Shown one piece after another: positions 1-7,503 of a stretch of DNA of 39,438 nt (position 1 is the first letter of the stretch; every line of letters starts with the position of its first letter). Position numbers and translations under genes: made by a program. The stretch is from Candidatus Bathyarchaeota archaeon (GTDB lineage: Archaea > Thermoproteota > Bathyarchaeia > Bathyarchaeales > Bathyarchaeaceae): contig JAPUUO010000003.1 of assembly GCA_026967815.1 (NCBI GenBank), forward strand, positions 1-39,438, in the 5' to 3' direction. Under the pieces are notes generated by a model that saw nothing but the letters and a program-made list of their open reading frames with translations, did no database searches and was not told the DNA's origin.

Positions 1-35
1 AACCTATATTAATAAAATGCGGACGCGAACTTCTG

Positions 36-128
36 CCTTAAATTATTAATGCAACATGAAATGAAAAATGAATAAACATGTAAAGTAGTGGTTTATAATT
101 CTAGTAGATTGTTTCACAAGTTATTAAT
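36..128 (+). promoter_or_regulatory. Upstream region shared with the gene at the other end of the window
   Basis: Two blocks recur, in inverted orientation, upstream of the minus-strand secreted-protein gene at 38670-39173. Block 1 (36-75) contains CTTAAATTATTAATGCAAC and is about 40 bp with few mismatches. Block 2 (109-128) contains GTTTCACAAGTTATTAAT and matches 20 of 20 bases. Block 1 alone also occurs at 1227-1246, just before another gene, where its AT core lies where a TATA box should be. I infer that block 1 is the core promoter and block 2 lies in a 5' leader of roughly 145 nt. The function of block 2 is unknown. Confidence 0.55.
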
Positions 129-221
129 GTGCTCGACACTCAGAGTAGCGAAATACTTAGGAATGCTCCAGTATTGTGCTGGTTGTCTCTCTGAATGTGT
201 AAACTGGAAGGAGGTGAAAGA

Positions 222-707
222 GTGAGAAAAATACTAACAAGCATGGTTGCAACCTTGGTGATCCTCGGGGCGCTTTTCGCATTTTCGGGCGTCGCGACAG
301 CGGATAAGCCCACCGCCATAACCTTTGAATGGGTCCTCACGCAGAACACACAAGGACCGCTCATCAACGAAGGACCTTGGTCTGCTTCTGGTGTAGTTTC
401 CGACAGCGGTGATATGGTTCAGTACTTACATATGCGCCCGAACAAGCCTGCTCTCTCGGAGACCACTCTGACGAGTGATCTTGGAACCATCAGAATCTGC
501 AGCGTGGCACAAACCATAGCGGTCATTTCAGAAGATCCATTCATAGTCCGGATCGAAGGCATATGGTTCATCACAGGGGGAACCGGTGCCTACGCTCAGC
601 TTTCCGGTCATGGCACGGAGGTCGTTGAGGTGAACGTTGACCTCGCGATCCAAGGGCTGCCTTCTAACTTTGGGACCCAGACCGGCACCGCTCACTTACC
701 ACACTAG
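222..707 (+). CDS. Secreted protein of unknown function
   Basis: Encodes 161 residues starting at GTG 222. This start has a strong ribosome binding site (AAGGAGGTGA, 208-217) five bases upstream, which rules against the ATG at 195. Residues 1-25 look like a signal peptide: basic RK, a hydrophobic stretch, then GVATA as a likely cleavage site. The mature part is rich in beta-forming residues, Thr and Gly, and contains TGGTGAYAQLSGHGT. That glycine motif is reminiscent of the allene-oxide-cyclase/dirigent-like barrel fold, but this is only a resemblance. No cysteine pair or catalytic motif is obvious. It is monocistronic and followed by a T-rich terminator. Its upstream region is shared with the secreted-protein gene at the opposite end of the window, which suggests common expression control. 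Confidence 0.8.
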   Translation: MRKILTSMVATLVILGALFAFSGVATADKPTAITFEWVLTQNTQGPLINEGPWSASGVVSDSGDMVQYLHMRPNKPALSETTLTSDLGTIRICSVAQTIAVISEDPFIVRIEGIWFITGGTGAYAQLSGHGTEVVEVNVDLAIQGLPSNFGTQTGTAHLPH

Positions 708-763
708 GAAGCACAATCGGCGCCGAGAGGAAGTGTGGTGATATCGCCAACCGCGTAACCACC

Positions 764-772
764 CTTTTTTTT
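764..772 (+). terminator. T-rich transcription terminator
   Basis: A run of eight T follows a short GC-containing segment about 57 bp after the stop of the secreted-protein gene. Oligo-T tracts are the usual archaeal intrinsic terminators. Confidence 0.5.
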
Positions 773-869
773 CCAATACAATAAGGATTAAACCGAAGAA
801 ATAAATATCTCCACGCATGAGACCGAGACACTTAGCTAAGGTGCGCGCGCGTTAGATGAAGAGAATAAG

Positions 870-1109
870 CTATTTTGAGTCTTTTCTACTAGCTTGTTTC
901 CGCCACACTTTACACCATTTCTTAAGAGTTGAAGGCTTAGCATTGCCCGAGGTATAATATTCCACTTCCTCGCTCGCCGCAAGGATCGTTTCCTCAGTTT
1001 TCCCTACCCTGTTCTTCCTGTCTGACCCTGAAAAAGACGAGAGGTAGTATACTACCCTATAATAATAATCATTATAATAATCAGTAAAGCACTTGCTTCT
1101 CACCTTCAA
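870..1109 (-). CDS. Possible small hypothetical protein
   Basis: An open frame of 79 codons from TTG 1109 (first ATG-like context absent). The product is Tyr-rich near the N-terminus (DYYNDYYYRVVYY) and Lys/Arg-rich at the C-terminus. No family is recognised and no clear ribosome binding site precedes the start. It lies in a 575-bp stretch between two plus-strand genes, with the alternating tract GTGCGCGCGCGT just past its 3' end at 841-852. It may be a chance frame or the remnant of a longer gene. Confidence 0.25.
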   Translation of the reverse strand: MKVRSKCFTDYYNDYYYRVVYYLSSFSGSDRKNRVGKTEETILAASEEVEYYTSGNAKPSTLKKWCKVWRKQASRKDSK

Positions 1110-1142
1110 GTTGCTTCTATCTTTTTCAAGTTGAAGCTGAAT

Positions 1143-1160
1143 GGCGCACGCCAGTGCGCC
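1143..1160. repeat. Perfect 7-bp hairpin in an intergenic region
   Basis: GGCGCAC, a four-base loop GCCA, then GTGCGCC. It is immediately followed by another alternating purine-pyrimidine stretch (CATACGCATGCGCAC). It sits between two transcription units and could terminate the upstream convergent frame or form a structured element. No T-run follows it. Confidence 0.45.
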
Positions 1161-1226
1161 CTCATACGCATGCGCACTTCAATCTCTTTTCCAAGCGCAT
1201 GCTGAAACTCAGAACGTGTGTGTGTG

Positions 1227-1246
1227 CTTAAATTATTAATGCAACT
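1227..1246 (+). promoter_or_regulatory. Probable promoter of the 103-residue membrane protein gene
   Basis: CTTAAATTATTAATGCAAC lies about 40 bp before ATG 1283, with a purine-rich ribosome binding site (AGAAGGGAGAG) between them. The AT-rich core fits an archaeal TATA element with a 5' leader of about 20 nt. The same 19-20 bp occur in the upstream regions of both terminal secreted-protein genes. Confidence 0.5.
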
Positions 1247-1282
1247 TCAAATGACATATCAGTCAAATGAGAAGGGAGAGAT

Positions 1283-1594
1283 ATGAGCTGGAATGTGGTT
1301 TATACTCCGTCGAGCTCCGTGTTTCTGGGTATTGTATTGATTATTTCGGTCCTAGCACTGACCGGTCTGTCTATAGGTTATGTCCTAGCGGAAGTGGTCA
1401 AAGGTAGACACATGGCAATTGGTTCAGCTGTGTACTGGGCGATTTACTTTGTCAATTGGTACAACCGTGAGTTTCTCGCTCAAATTCCTGCAATTTACCC
1501 TTTTAGTATTCGTCTTTTGTATTCAGGGGCTCTGGTTCTGTTCTTGACTCTAGCGTATGCTATTCGAAAATATACACTCAAACGAAACGTCTAA
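1283..1594 (+). CDS. Small multi-spanning membrane protein
   Basis: Encodes 103 residues with about three hydrophobic segments (roughly 12-36, 46-60 and 75-95) and a basic C-terminus (AIRKYTLKRNV). The start ATG follows the ribosome binding site GAAGGGAGAG at a normal distance. No known family or functional residue is recognised. A second short frame coding for a one-pass membrane peptide overlaps its last 38 bases (1557-1706), so the pair may be translationally coupled. The promoter core resembles those of the secreted-protein genes at both window ends. Confidence 0.65.
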   Translation: MSWNVVYTPSSSVFLGIVLIISVLALTGLSIGYVLAEVVKGRHMAIGSAVYWAIYFVNWYNREFLAQIPAIYPFSIRLLYSGALVLFLTLAYAIRKYTLKRNV

Positions 1595-1706
1595 ACCAAG
1601 CCTCTGGATACGCGTTCTGTTCTCAATCCAGTTCATCCTCTGGCTGTTTCCCCTAGTAGGTGTATTCGCTCTTTTAATCATGGAAAAACTCAGAAATAAC
1701 CACTGA
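1557..1706 (+). CDS. Short membrane peptide overlapping the upstream gene
   Basis: Encodes 49 residues from ATG 1557, in a frame different from the gene at 1283-1594, whose end it overlaps by 38 bp. After a polar N-terminus (MLFENIHSNETSKPS) comes one strong hydrophobic helix containing VLFSIQFILWLFPLVGVFAL, followed by a charged tail (MEKLRNNH). The continuous membrane segment in an otherwise non-coding stretch is the main evidence. It is too short for default gene callers and matches no known family. Confidence 0.45.
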   Translation: MLFENIHSNETSKPSLWIRVLFSIQFILWLFPLVGVFALLIMEKLRNNH

Positions 1707-1914
1707 AAGTAGTGTCAAAAACCCCATAACCAACAAACCAGCGCGCGCGAATCAGATCTCTAAACCTTCTCCTATACTCTTCTCAGGACTGAAAACTAGA
1801 ACCAATATACTATTCATACTAACAACACTACTGCAAAACACTCTTCAGCATTCCTCTAACATCATTTTTATGTAGATGAAAGAAGCTAAGATTACGCTTG
1901 GTTCGTGAGAAATT

Positions 1915-2643
1915 TTGGTTAAAACTTCTTTTTTTGCAAATGTCAGGGCTATACTTTTTGATTTCGGCGATACACTTGTATCCTTTGAAACCTTCGACTA
2001 CGAGGCTTCCTTGGCTGCGCTTCACCAAACATTGATGGAAAGTGGAGTAATCGTTCCCTATGAAAAGTTTAAGAAAACCTACTTTAAGATTAGAGATCAG
2101 CTTTACAGGGAAACCGACTCCTCTTTTAAGGAAGTCAATTTCTGTGTTCGTGTTTCTTGCGTGTTAAATGAGTTGGGATTTAATCTTAATTCTAGAGATC
2201 CTAAGATAATCAGGTCAGCTGAAGCCTTCATGTGTCCTCTTATTAAATCGCTAAAATTAGAGGAACACGTTCCCTTGGTTCTTCGAGAATTAAGTAAGAA
2301 GTATAAGCTGGGTCTTGTTTCAAATTTCGCCTATCCTCCAGCAATCAAGCAGACGTTGCGGAAATTTCACCTGTCTGAGTTCTTTGATGCCGTAATCATT
2401 TCGGGAGACATAGGTTGGCGCAAGCCAAGTTCAAAGATCTTTGACAAAGCTCTCAAAGCATTACGCGTGTCTGCTTCTGAAACAGTGTTCGTGGGCGACG
2501 CGCCTTTTCATGACATTGCGGGGGCTAGGCATGTTGGAATGAAGACAGTTTTGCTGAGGCGACGACTAGGTGAAAAAGAAAGGGCGGGCATGGATAATCC
2601 AGACGAGATAATAAGTGGATTGGAAGAGCTTCTGACGACGTAG
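1915..2643 (+). CDS. HAD-superfamily hydrolase
   Basis: Encodes 242 residues, the usual length for haloacid-dehalogenase-like phosphatases with a helical cap. Motif I is FDFGDTL, with nucleophile Asp16. Motif II is Ser136 in GLVSNF. Motif III is Lys170 in GWRKPSSKIF. Motif IV is VGDAPFHDIAGAR, with Asp195 and Asp200. Residues about 25-120 form the cap. The general acid/base position (+2 from the nucleophile) is Gly, as in the DFGxTL branch. A phosphomonoesterase role is expected, but the substrate cannot be read from sequence. The start is TTG 1915 with only a weak ribosome binding site. The flanking genes are unrelated. Confidence 0.88.
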   Translation: MVKTSFFANVRAILFDFGDTLVSFETFDYEASLAALHQTLMESGVIVPYEKFKKTYFKIRDQLYRETDSSFKEVNFCVRVSCVLNELGFNLNSRDPKIIRSAEAFMCPLIKSLKLEEHVPLVLRELSKKYKLGLVSNFAYPPAIKQTLRKFHLSEFFDAVIISGDIGWRKPSSKIFDKALKALRVSASETVFVGDAPFHDIAGARHVGMKTVLLRRRLGEKERAGMDNPDEIISGLEELLTT

Positions 2644-2742
2644 CATGACTGTTAGATGTGGAAAGTCGATGCATATTACCTCAATTGGGTTGGTTGGGTA
2701 ATAATTTAAGGAGGACATATCTGCATACTATAAGAGACTAGT

Positions 2743-2928
2743 ATGTTGAAGAATACTTTACAGGTACAGATGGCAAGTGTGGCTCTAGTTCCGCTTCTAG
2801 TTCTTTCATTTCTGGGCTTTATCATAGTTATTGCTGTCTTGTGGAAGAAAGGTAAAACGATTGAAGCCTTGCTGGTTTGGAATTCGTTGCTCCTTTATGT
2901 CATTGCGTTGACTCTGCTTCTCAAATAG
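2743..2928 (+). CDS. Small two-helix membrane protein
   Basis: Encodes 61 residues with two hydrophobic helices separated by a basic turn (LWKKGKTIEALL). A strong AAGGAGGA lies at 2708-2715, but it is 27 bases from ATG 2743 and an in-frame stop at 2740 prevents an earlier start in this frame. Translation is therefore either re-initiated or weakly initiated at ATG 2743. No family is recognised. It is convergent with the small membrane-protein gene at 2945-3070. Confidence 0.5.
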   Translation: MLKNTLQVQMASVALVPLLVLSFLGFIIVIAVLWKKGKTIEALLVWNSLLLYVIALTLLLK

Positions 2929-2944
2929 AAGCTGGACTAGAATT

Positions 2945-3070
2945 CTACCCACCCAAGTCTAGTATTATGAAAAGAAAAAACCAAATAGCAGCTCCTGTAA
3001 TTGCCACAAGTACGGGTAACCAGATAGCCCAATTCATTCTTTGTTTTTCTTCTTCATTACTTGAACTCAT
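2945..3070 (-). CDS. Small single-pass membrane protein
   Basis: Encodes 41 residues from ATG 3070 with a polar N-terminus (MSSSNEEEKQRMNWAIW) and one long hydrophobic helix ending FLFIILDLGG. A longer version from in-frame codons upstream is possible. It lies 85 bp downstream of the winged-helix gene and orc1 on the same strand, so it could be the third gene of that transcript. It was found by reading the minus strand; the plus-strand frame across 2877-3275 is judged a shadow of this gene and the wHTH gene. Confidence 0.45.
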   Translation of the reverse strand: MSSSNEEEKQRMNWAIWLPVLVAITGAAIWFFLFIILDLGG

Positions 3071-3155
3071 TCCAATACACCACATGGTCAATCTATACCA
3101 GTTCTGCATAGGTTCTTATGACTTGTGGAAGAAACTAGGGTGCGCACGCGCAGCG

Positions 3156-3416
3156 CTATTTGTCCCAGAGTTCCACAAGTTGTCTTATCATTCTGGCCTT
3201 GGGGTTTTCCTCGTTGTATCTGAAGATACGGATTCTTCCAAATTTCTTATGCATTACAAGCTGGTGGTCTTCTAGAGCTTTTAGGTGCTGGTTAGTTGTC
3301 GCATAATTGAGTCCTGCTCGGCGGGAAATCTCTGAAATGTTTAGTTCACCGATGTCTGCGAGAATTCTCAGGATTCTAACCCTTCCTTTTGAGGAAAATA
3401 CATCTTCAATGGGCAG
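3156..3416 (-). CDS. ArsR-like winged-helix DNA-binding protein, probable CTG start
   Basis: Encodes 86 residues reading MPIEDVFSSKGRVRILRILA..., with helix-turn-helix region LNISEISRRAGLNYATTNQH and a wing at GRIRIFRYNEE. This matches the common archaeal ArsR/MarR-like winged-helix type. No ATG, GTG or TTG begins this frame. The ribosome binding site AAGGAGA (3430-3424) sits eight bases before CTG 3416, exactly where homologues usually begin. The frame is the same as that of orc1 and continues directly after the orc1 TAG (3437-3435), so co-transcription is very likely. Readthrough giving an Orc1-wHTH fusion is possible but less likely. Confidence 0.75.
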   Translation of the reverse strand: MPIEDVFSSKGRVRILRILADIGELNISEISRRAGLNYATTNQHLKALEDHQLVMHKKFGRIRIFRYNEENPKARMIRQLVELWDK

Positions 3417-3434
3417 AGTGAAATCTCCTTCAGG

Positions 3435-4619
3435 CTAAGTTGCTTTTATTCGAAGGACCCTGCTCAGTTCTTGTTCTAACTCTGAAGCTGGTGTTGTCGG
3501 CAAACTGATAAACGTCGTTTTTCCTCGATGTCCAAGACTGGAAGGTTGAGTTTCAATTATGTCCAAAGCCGAAAGCAGCTTGGCATATTTCCATAATTGC
3601 GTATGCTTGCGTTCTGTTTCGCCAAATTCTTCGCAAACAATGGCATAAGCTTCTTCGGCTTCGCCCATAGTAATATGGGCTGCGTCGGTTAGGTTGAAGC
3701 GTCTGGCGATTCCTAAGAGAAACAGTTTTTCATGCAATCCCAACTCGGTGATTGTGTCTTTTCGCACAACTGCATACACGCTGCTAGCGGCTTTGCGTAC
3801 ATGTTCAGGTAAAACTTCTTTGGATCTTTCGGTGTCAGCGTATTTGCCCGCTCTCCATAGCAACTCAATTGCATAACGGGCGTCGCCTCCCTCTAAAACT
3901 GCAGCTTCAGCAACGGCATCCTGAGTTTGAGATTGAACCGTGCCTTCTTTAAAGGCCCACGTTATTCGGTCGTTTAGGATGTCGCGAAGTTGAGGTTTCG
4001 AGTATTCGCTAAAATGTATAATGTTATGTTGAAGAGTGCTCCTTGTGCTTGCGTCGAGTTTGTCTAGGCGATGCATCTCCCGAAGGATGCCGATCAGCGA
4101 CAGCCTGTGAGCTGTTTTTACCCGTTCCTCCTGAACTCTTGTTAAACTGTATATGGGGTTTGACCCTTCGCTTTGAACAAGCGCTTCCAACTCATCTAAC
4201 GCCAATATGACATAGGCTTTTTTCTCGTCGAGAATCTGCATTAAAGCCTGTAGGAGCTCTTCAGCCGAATATCCTCTCTTCGGGAAGGTCGGATAAAATC
4301 TCAGAATAACCCGTTGAAGAATCATAAAGAAGCTTCCTTTGCATTCGCGGCAGTTGACGTGAACATAATGTAGGTTAACATTTCTCTGTTGAGCTTGCTT
4401 GGTTATGTTGGATCCAAAACTCTGGGAAATCACGGTTTTCCCAGTTCCGATTTTGCCGACAATGAGCACGCGTTGGGTCATTCTTCCCGGATTTTCAATT
4501 GTGAATCGGAAAAACTGGTTAAGGAGGTCTAATTGGGCTTTTCTGTGAGGTAAGCGTGGTGGCACATAGTTGATGTCTAGTTTGCTTTCGTCCTTGAAAA
4601 CGCTGAAATATGGAAGCAT
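3435..4619 (-). CDS. orc1/cdc6: Orc1/Cdc6-family replication initiator
   Basis: Encodes 394 residues, typical for archaeal Orc1/Cdc6. The N-terminal entry VPPRLPHRKAQ is characteristic. Walker A is GKIGTGKT (55-62), Walker B is LALDELEAL (139-147), and a sensor-2-like GGDARYAIELLWRAG follows. A C-terminal winged helix covers about 295-380 (ELGLHEKLFLLGIARRF...). The family binds origin recognition boxes and loads the MCM helicase. Two unusual points are Cys90 and Cys93 (NCRECKG) after the first ATPase strands, and a sensor-1 segment reading LIGILREMHRLDKL rather than the usual IGISND type, so ATP-dependent behaviour may differ. It is followed in the same frame by a winged-helix gene. Confidence 0.88.
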   Translation of the reverse strand: MLPYFSVFKDESKLDINYVPPRLPHRKAQLDLLNQFFRFTIENPGRMTQRVLIVGKIGTGKTVISQSFGSNITKQAQQRNVNLHYVHVNCRECKGSFFMILQRVILRFYPTFPKRGYSAEELLQALMQILDEKKAYVILALDELEALVQSEGSNPIYSLTRVQEERVKTAHRLSLIGILREMHRLDKLDASTRSTLQHNIIHFSEYSKPQLRDILNDRITWAFKEGTVQSQTQDAVAEAAVLEGGDARYAIELLWRAGKYADTERSKEVLPEHVRKAASSVYAVVRKDTITELGLHEKLFLLGIARRFNLTDAAHITMGEAEEAYAIVCEEFGETERKHTQLWKYAKLLSALDIIETQPSSLGHRGKTTFISLPTTPASELEQELSRVLRIKAT

Positions 4620-4842
4620 ATTCCATCCTTCCCCTTTTCTATTATTGAGGATGTCAATTTATGGTTTTTGTTCTTTAGAAAGAAGATTTAGCGAGGAGAA
4701 CATTGAAACTAATATTTTGCATCATGCGGGAGGAATTGTAAGTTGTCAAGGAAACTGCATGTAGCAGGCTAAATCTAAAGCATATTCCCGTATTCGATTA
4801 GTCACGTGACAAGAACCTGATTGGATCGAATGAAATGAAACC
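4620..4842. other. Intergenic region upstream of orc1/cdc6 (origin candidate)
   Basis: A 223-bp AT-rich gap between orc1 and the DUF5658-like gene, both on the minus strand. It contains the perfect 10-bp palindrome GTCACGTGAC (4801-4810), flanked by ATTCGAT and ATCGAAT in inverted orientation. Archaeal origins often lie next to orc1/cdc6, but I see no recognisable origin recognition box. The origin call is positional only. Confidence 0.25.
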
Positions 4843-5175
4843 CTACCCAAGCGGAAGCGAGAAGTGGAGAATTGTATTCCACACTACAACGAATGTGTAG
4901 AAAGCTACAAGCACCATTAGTGTTCCTAGCAATAGCTTCTTGGCAAACCGCCACTCAGTTGGGTTAGTGACTTTTCTTGTGAGGACACACAAGAAACCGA
5001 AAAGCAGAACCTGCCCGATCTTGATCCAGGCTGAAAGCATCATCCCTAGTTTTCCCCATAAGTAAAGAGTGAAAGGGTTGGCCTCGAAGGACGGGTTTGT
5101 AACCAAAATATCGAAGATGTTGAGCCAAAGTAGAAACAAGAACCACGGTGACAAAGATGACAGTTTCCACTTCAC
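4843..5175 (-). CDS. DUF5658-like membrane protein
   Basis: Encodes 110 residues from GTG 5175, with a purine-rich ribosome binding region (GGGAGAAAGGAG) directly upstream. Three hydrophobic segments are visible at about 10-25, 45-65 and 80-103. The stretch FDILVTNPSFEANPF followed by a downstream WIKIGQ resembles the short archaeal DUF5658 membrane proteins (D...T...G.E.NP...K pattern). No function is known. It lies 79 bp after the DUF2153 gene on the same strand and could share its transcript. Confidence 0.6.
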   Translation of the reverse strand: MKWKLSSLSPWFLFLLWLNIFDILVTNPSFEANPFTLYLWGKLGMMLSAWIKIGQVLLFGFLCVLTRKVTNPTEWRFAKKLLLGTLMVLVAFYTFVVVWNTILHFSLPLG

Positions 5176-5254
5176 TTCTCCTTTCTCCCAACTAAAGAAC
5201 GCAACTTCGAATATTTATGATTTCCAAGAATAGAGAGCTTTGTAGTGCGCCAAG

Positions 5255-5608
5255 TTAAACATAAAATATTTCAGGTCTTTCCTCTTTTTTCTTCTTGACC
5301 CTTTTTCTGGCTTTTAACCCTCTCTGAGATCCTAGCTTGGTCGCCTCTAAGTCGTATTCTATAAAAGAACGGGTAAACTCAGACAGTTTTTTGTTTATCT
5401 TCTCTAGATCCTTTTGTGAGAATTTCGTCATGATATCAGGCGTATTCACCCATTGCATCCAACCGAGCAAGCTCCTTTGTAAAACGTTCAGCATGAAACT
5501 TAAGGACCTTACAAGCTCTAGTCTGTCCCGTTCCTTAGCCTCTTCTAAACGCGTTATCTGATCCAAGATCTTCTCAGAAACCTGCATCCATCTTTCACTC
5601 AAATCCAT
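5255..5608 (-). CDS. DUF2153-family protein
   Basis: Encodes 117 residues, mostly helical. The pattern LSFMLNVLQRSLLGWMQWV..PDIM..F..KDLEKI...L..F...FIEYDLEATKL matches the DUF2153 family, known from Thermoproteota-type archaea. A Lys/Arg-rich tail (ARKRVKKKKEERPEI) follows and could contact nucleic acid. No catalytic residue is evident and the family has no established role. The ATG at 5608 sits after a purine-rich stretch. It is upstream of the DUF5658-like gene on the same strand. Confidence 0.75.
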   Translation of the reverse strand: MDLSERWMQVSEKILDQITRLEEAKERDRLELVRSLSFMLNVLQRSLLGWMQWVNTPDIMTKFSQKDLEKINKKLSEFTRSFIEYDLEATKLGSQRGLKARKRVKKKKEERPEIFYV

Positions 5609-6080
5609 GTTCCCTCACTTTCTCAGTCATCTCCCTAAAAAGCATCTCTTGATATAAAGATTAGGGAAACGCAACCTGCTCATAGTACGCCAGAGCATTT
5701 CGGCTACAGTGTTTTTTGCTTCTAAAACGCCCGCGTGGTAGGGTTCTCCACGTCAGAGGTGTGGGCTCTCGCATTCTTGGCGCGGGTGCTGTTGCACACC
5801 TTCTATCGGCGCGCTCTCAAGATCTATATCATCTGCTCAGTGGGGCCAGAGTCGTCATCGCCCACAAACAAGGTTCTGTGTCAAGCCCAAATAAAAACGT
5901 TTTTTTCAGATATCCAATCGAGAAGAATGCGGTCGCTTATGGCGCGCGCATCCTTGTTGATGTCCGCAAAGAGGGGACGGTGACCCTACAAGTCCCCGCA
6001 CTTAAAACTGAGTGGTCACTTCTACCCATAATATTAAACTAAGATGACCAGTCATAAAGGCGCAAAAAGAGGGAGAACCC
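5609..6080. other. Long intergenic stretch without a convincing gene
   Basis: A 472-bp gap between divergent genes. An open frame (5716-6042, plus) has a TTG start, no ribosome binding site and an Arg-rich composition like no known family; I do not accept it. Visible structure: CGTGG...CCACG at about 5733-5753, hairpin GTGC-TGTT-GCAC near 5790, the palindromic run AAAAACGTTTTT near 5893-5904, and GGGGAC (5973-5978) pairing with GTCCCC (5992-5997). A structured RNA is possible but unproven. TGACCAGTCA (6045-6054) could be part of the MFS promoter region. Confidence 0.3.
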
Positions 6081-7322
6081 ATGGACTTCGTTGAAAAACT
6101 CAAGAGTGAGTTCTCATTCATAAAAGGGAACTACGCAGTCATGGTAATAAGCTGGATACTGGTAGACTTCGCCGTTGAGCTGCCAGCTACATACTTCAGC
6201 CTATATGTACTCGGACTCGGGGCCACTGAAACCATTCTGGGAGTCATAGGTCTCTCTCAATTCTTGGCCTTGGCTTCCTTACAGTTTCCAGGCGGTTACT
6301 TGGCAGACAAATACGGAAGAAAATGGCTGATCTCAACAATGACCTTCGGCGTAGCCTTCAGTTTCATACTGTACGCAATCGCACCGTCATGGCCTGTGAT
6401 ACTTGTCGGAGTGATTCTAATGAGCATATTCAACTCAACCTATCAGCCAGCCTTGAACGCGATGATCTCTGACTCTCTTCCGGTCGATAAAAGAGGAATG
6501 GGATTCAGCATAGTTATGTTGATAGCAAGCGTTTCCACAACACCAAGTCCGGCCGTCGCAGGTCTGCTGCGTGCTAACTTCGGCTTAATCCCTGGAATGA
6601 GAATCGCTTACGGCATCGTCGTGGGTCTCTTTCTTATTGCAGCCTTTATCAGGTCCTTCTTCCTAAAAGAAACCGTAGTAACCTCTTCAAGGCCGCGCCT
6701 GAACGAGATATTTCAGAGCTATCCGACAGCTCTGAGAGAAAGCTTCAGCGTGTGGAGAAAAGTGCCAAAATCCATGTTATACTTATTTCTGACCTTTTCT
6801 ATCGCGATCTTTGGTTTCTCAGCTACATTCCTCTATACGGTCATATATGCAACCAGAGTGCTCCTCATCGACGAGGTAGTGTGGGCTTTCGTCACTGCAC
6901 TGGTACCGTTAACCACAATCATCCTGGCTATACCTGTAGGCAAGCTTGTAGACAAAATCAAGAGGAAAATACCCATTCTCGCTTCAATTCTGATCTTCGG
7001 GCTCTCTATGTGGATCTTCGTTAACGGGGATTTGGCAAAAGTCGCTCTATCACTAATCCTGCTGGGCGTAGGGCAGGTAATGCTCAACGCCTCCTTTGGC
7101 GCGCTGCAGACTGACTTGACACCAAAAGAGCAACGTGGAAAAGTAAGCGGGTTCATCAACTTCGCCAACTATATAGTAATGGCTTCAGGCAGCCTGCTGG
7201 GCGGATACCTATATGAGCACGTGGCTCCTCAAGCCCCATTCATGCTCGCCATAATATCAGTCCTGCCTTCATCTCTCTTGACACTGATCCTCGTGAAAGA
7301 ACCAGAGAAACGAGAAGAATAG
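6081..7322 (+). CDS. Major facilitator superfamily transporter
   Basis: Encodes 413 residues with about twelve hydrophobic helices. Motif A is ADKYGRK (75-81), after FPGGYL, in the first cytoplasmic loop; a weaker copy, GKLVDKIKRK, marks the start of the second half. The length and GxLaDkxGRk signature are typical of MFS drug/metabolite exporters. The substrate cannot be inferred. ATG 6081 is preceded by AGAGGGAG. It stands alone, followed by GCGCGC just after the stop (7323-7328). A second MFS of similar length lies at 21.8-23.0 kb, but the two look only generally related. Confidence 0.9.
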   Translation: MDFVEKLKSEFSFIKGNYAVMVISWILVDFAVELPATYFSLYVLGLGATETILGVIGLSQFLALASLQFPGGYLADKYGRKWLISTMTFGVAFSFILYAIAPSWPVILVGVILMSIFNSTYQPALNAMISDSLPVDKRGMGFSIVMLIASVSTTPSPAVAGLLRANFGLIPGMRIAYGIVVGLFLIAAFIRSFFLKETVVTSSRPRLNEIFQSYPTALRESFSVWRKVPKSMLYLFLTFSIAIFGFSATFLYTVIYATRVLLIDEVVWAFVTALVPLTTIILAIPVGKLVDKIKRKIPILASILIFGLSMWIFVNGDLAKVALSLILLGVGQVMLNASFGALQTDLTPKEQRGKVSGFINFANYIVMASGSLLGGYLYEHVAPQAPFMLAIISVLPSSLLTLILVKEPEKREE

Positions 7323-7454
7323 CGCGCAAAAAGCGATTTGAAACCGTTTTGAGACAAATTCTGAGACAATTTCCCATGGTTTTCCATCCGTCTTAGTGCG
7401 CGGTTCTCTAGAATCGTTTTGCGAAGTGCCTTCATACGTGTGGATGGTGAAAAT

Positions 7455-7464
7455 GTTATAAAGG
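7455..7464 (+). promoter_or_regulatory. TATA box of the surface beta-helix gene
   Basis: GTTATAAAGG lies about 40-50 bp before ATG 7504. Transcription would start near 7488, just ahead of the ribosome binding site GGAGAGGA (7492-7499). Confidence 0.5.
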
Positions 7465-7503
7465 CTTGATGTTATTATGCAGATTCACTTTGGAGAGGAA
7501 GAT

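Noticed and set aside
2877..3275. Open frame on the plus strand
   Set aside because: It is antisense to a clear winged-helix gene and a small membrane protein on the minus strand and has no ribosome binding site or recognisable protein.
3435..3437. TAG recoded as pyrrolysine
   Set aside because: TAG ends many other genes in this window (for example aspS and the beta-helix gene), and a normal ribosome binding site serves the next gene.
5716..6042. Arg-rich 108-codon frame
   Set aside because: TTG start, no ribosome binding site, no family resemblance, and a competing overlapping frame of similar length.
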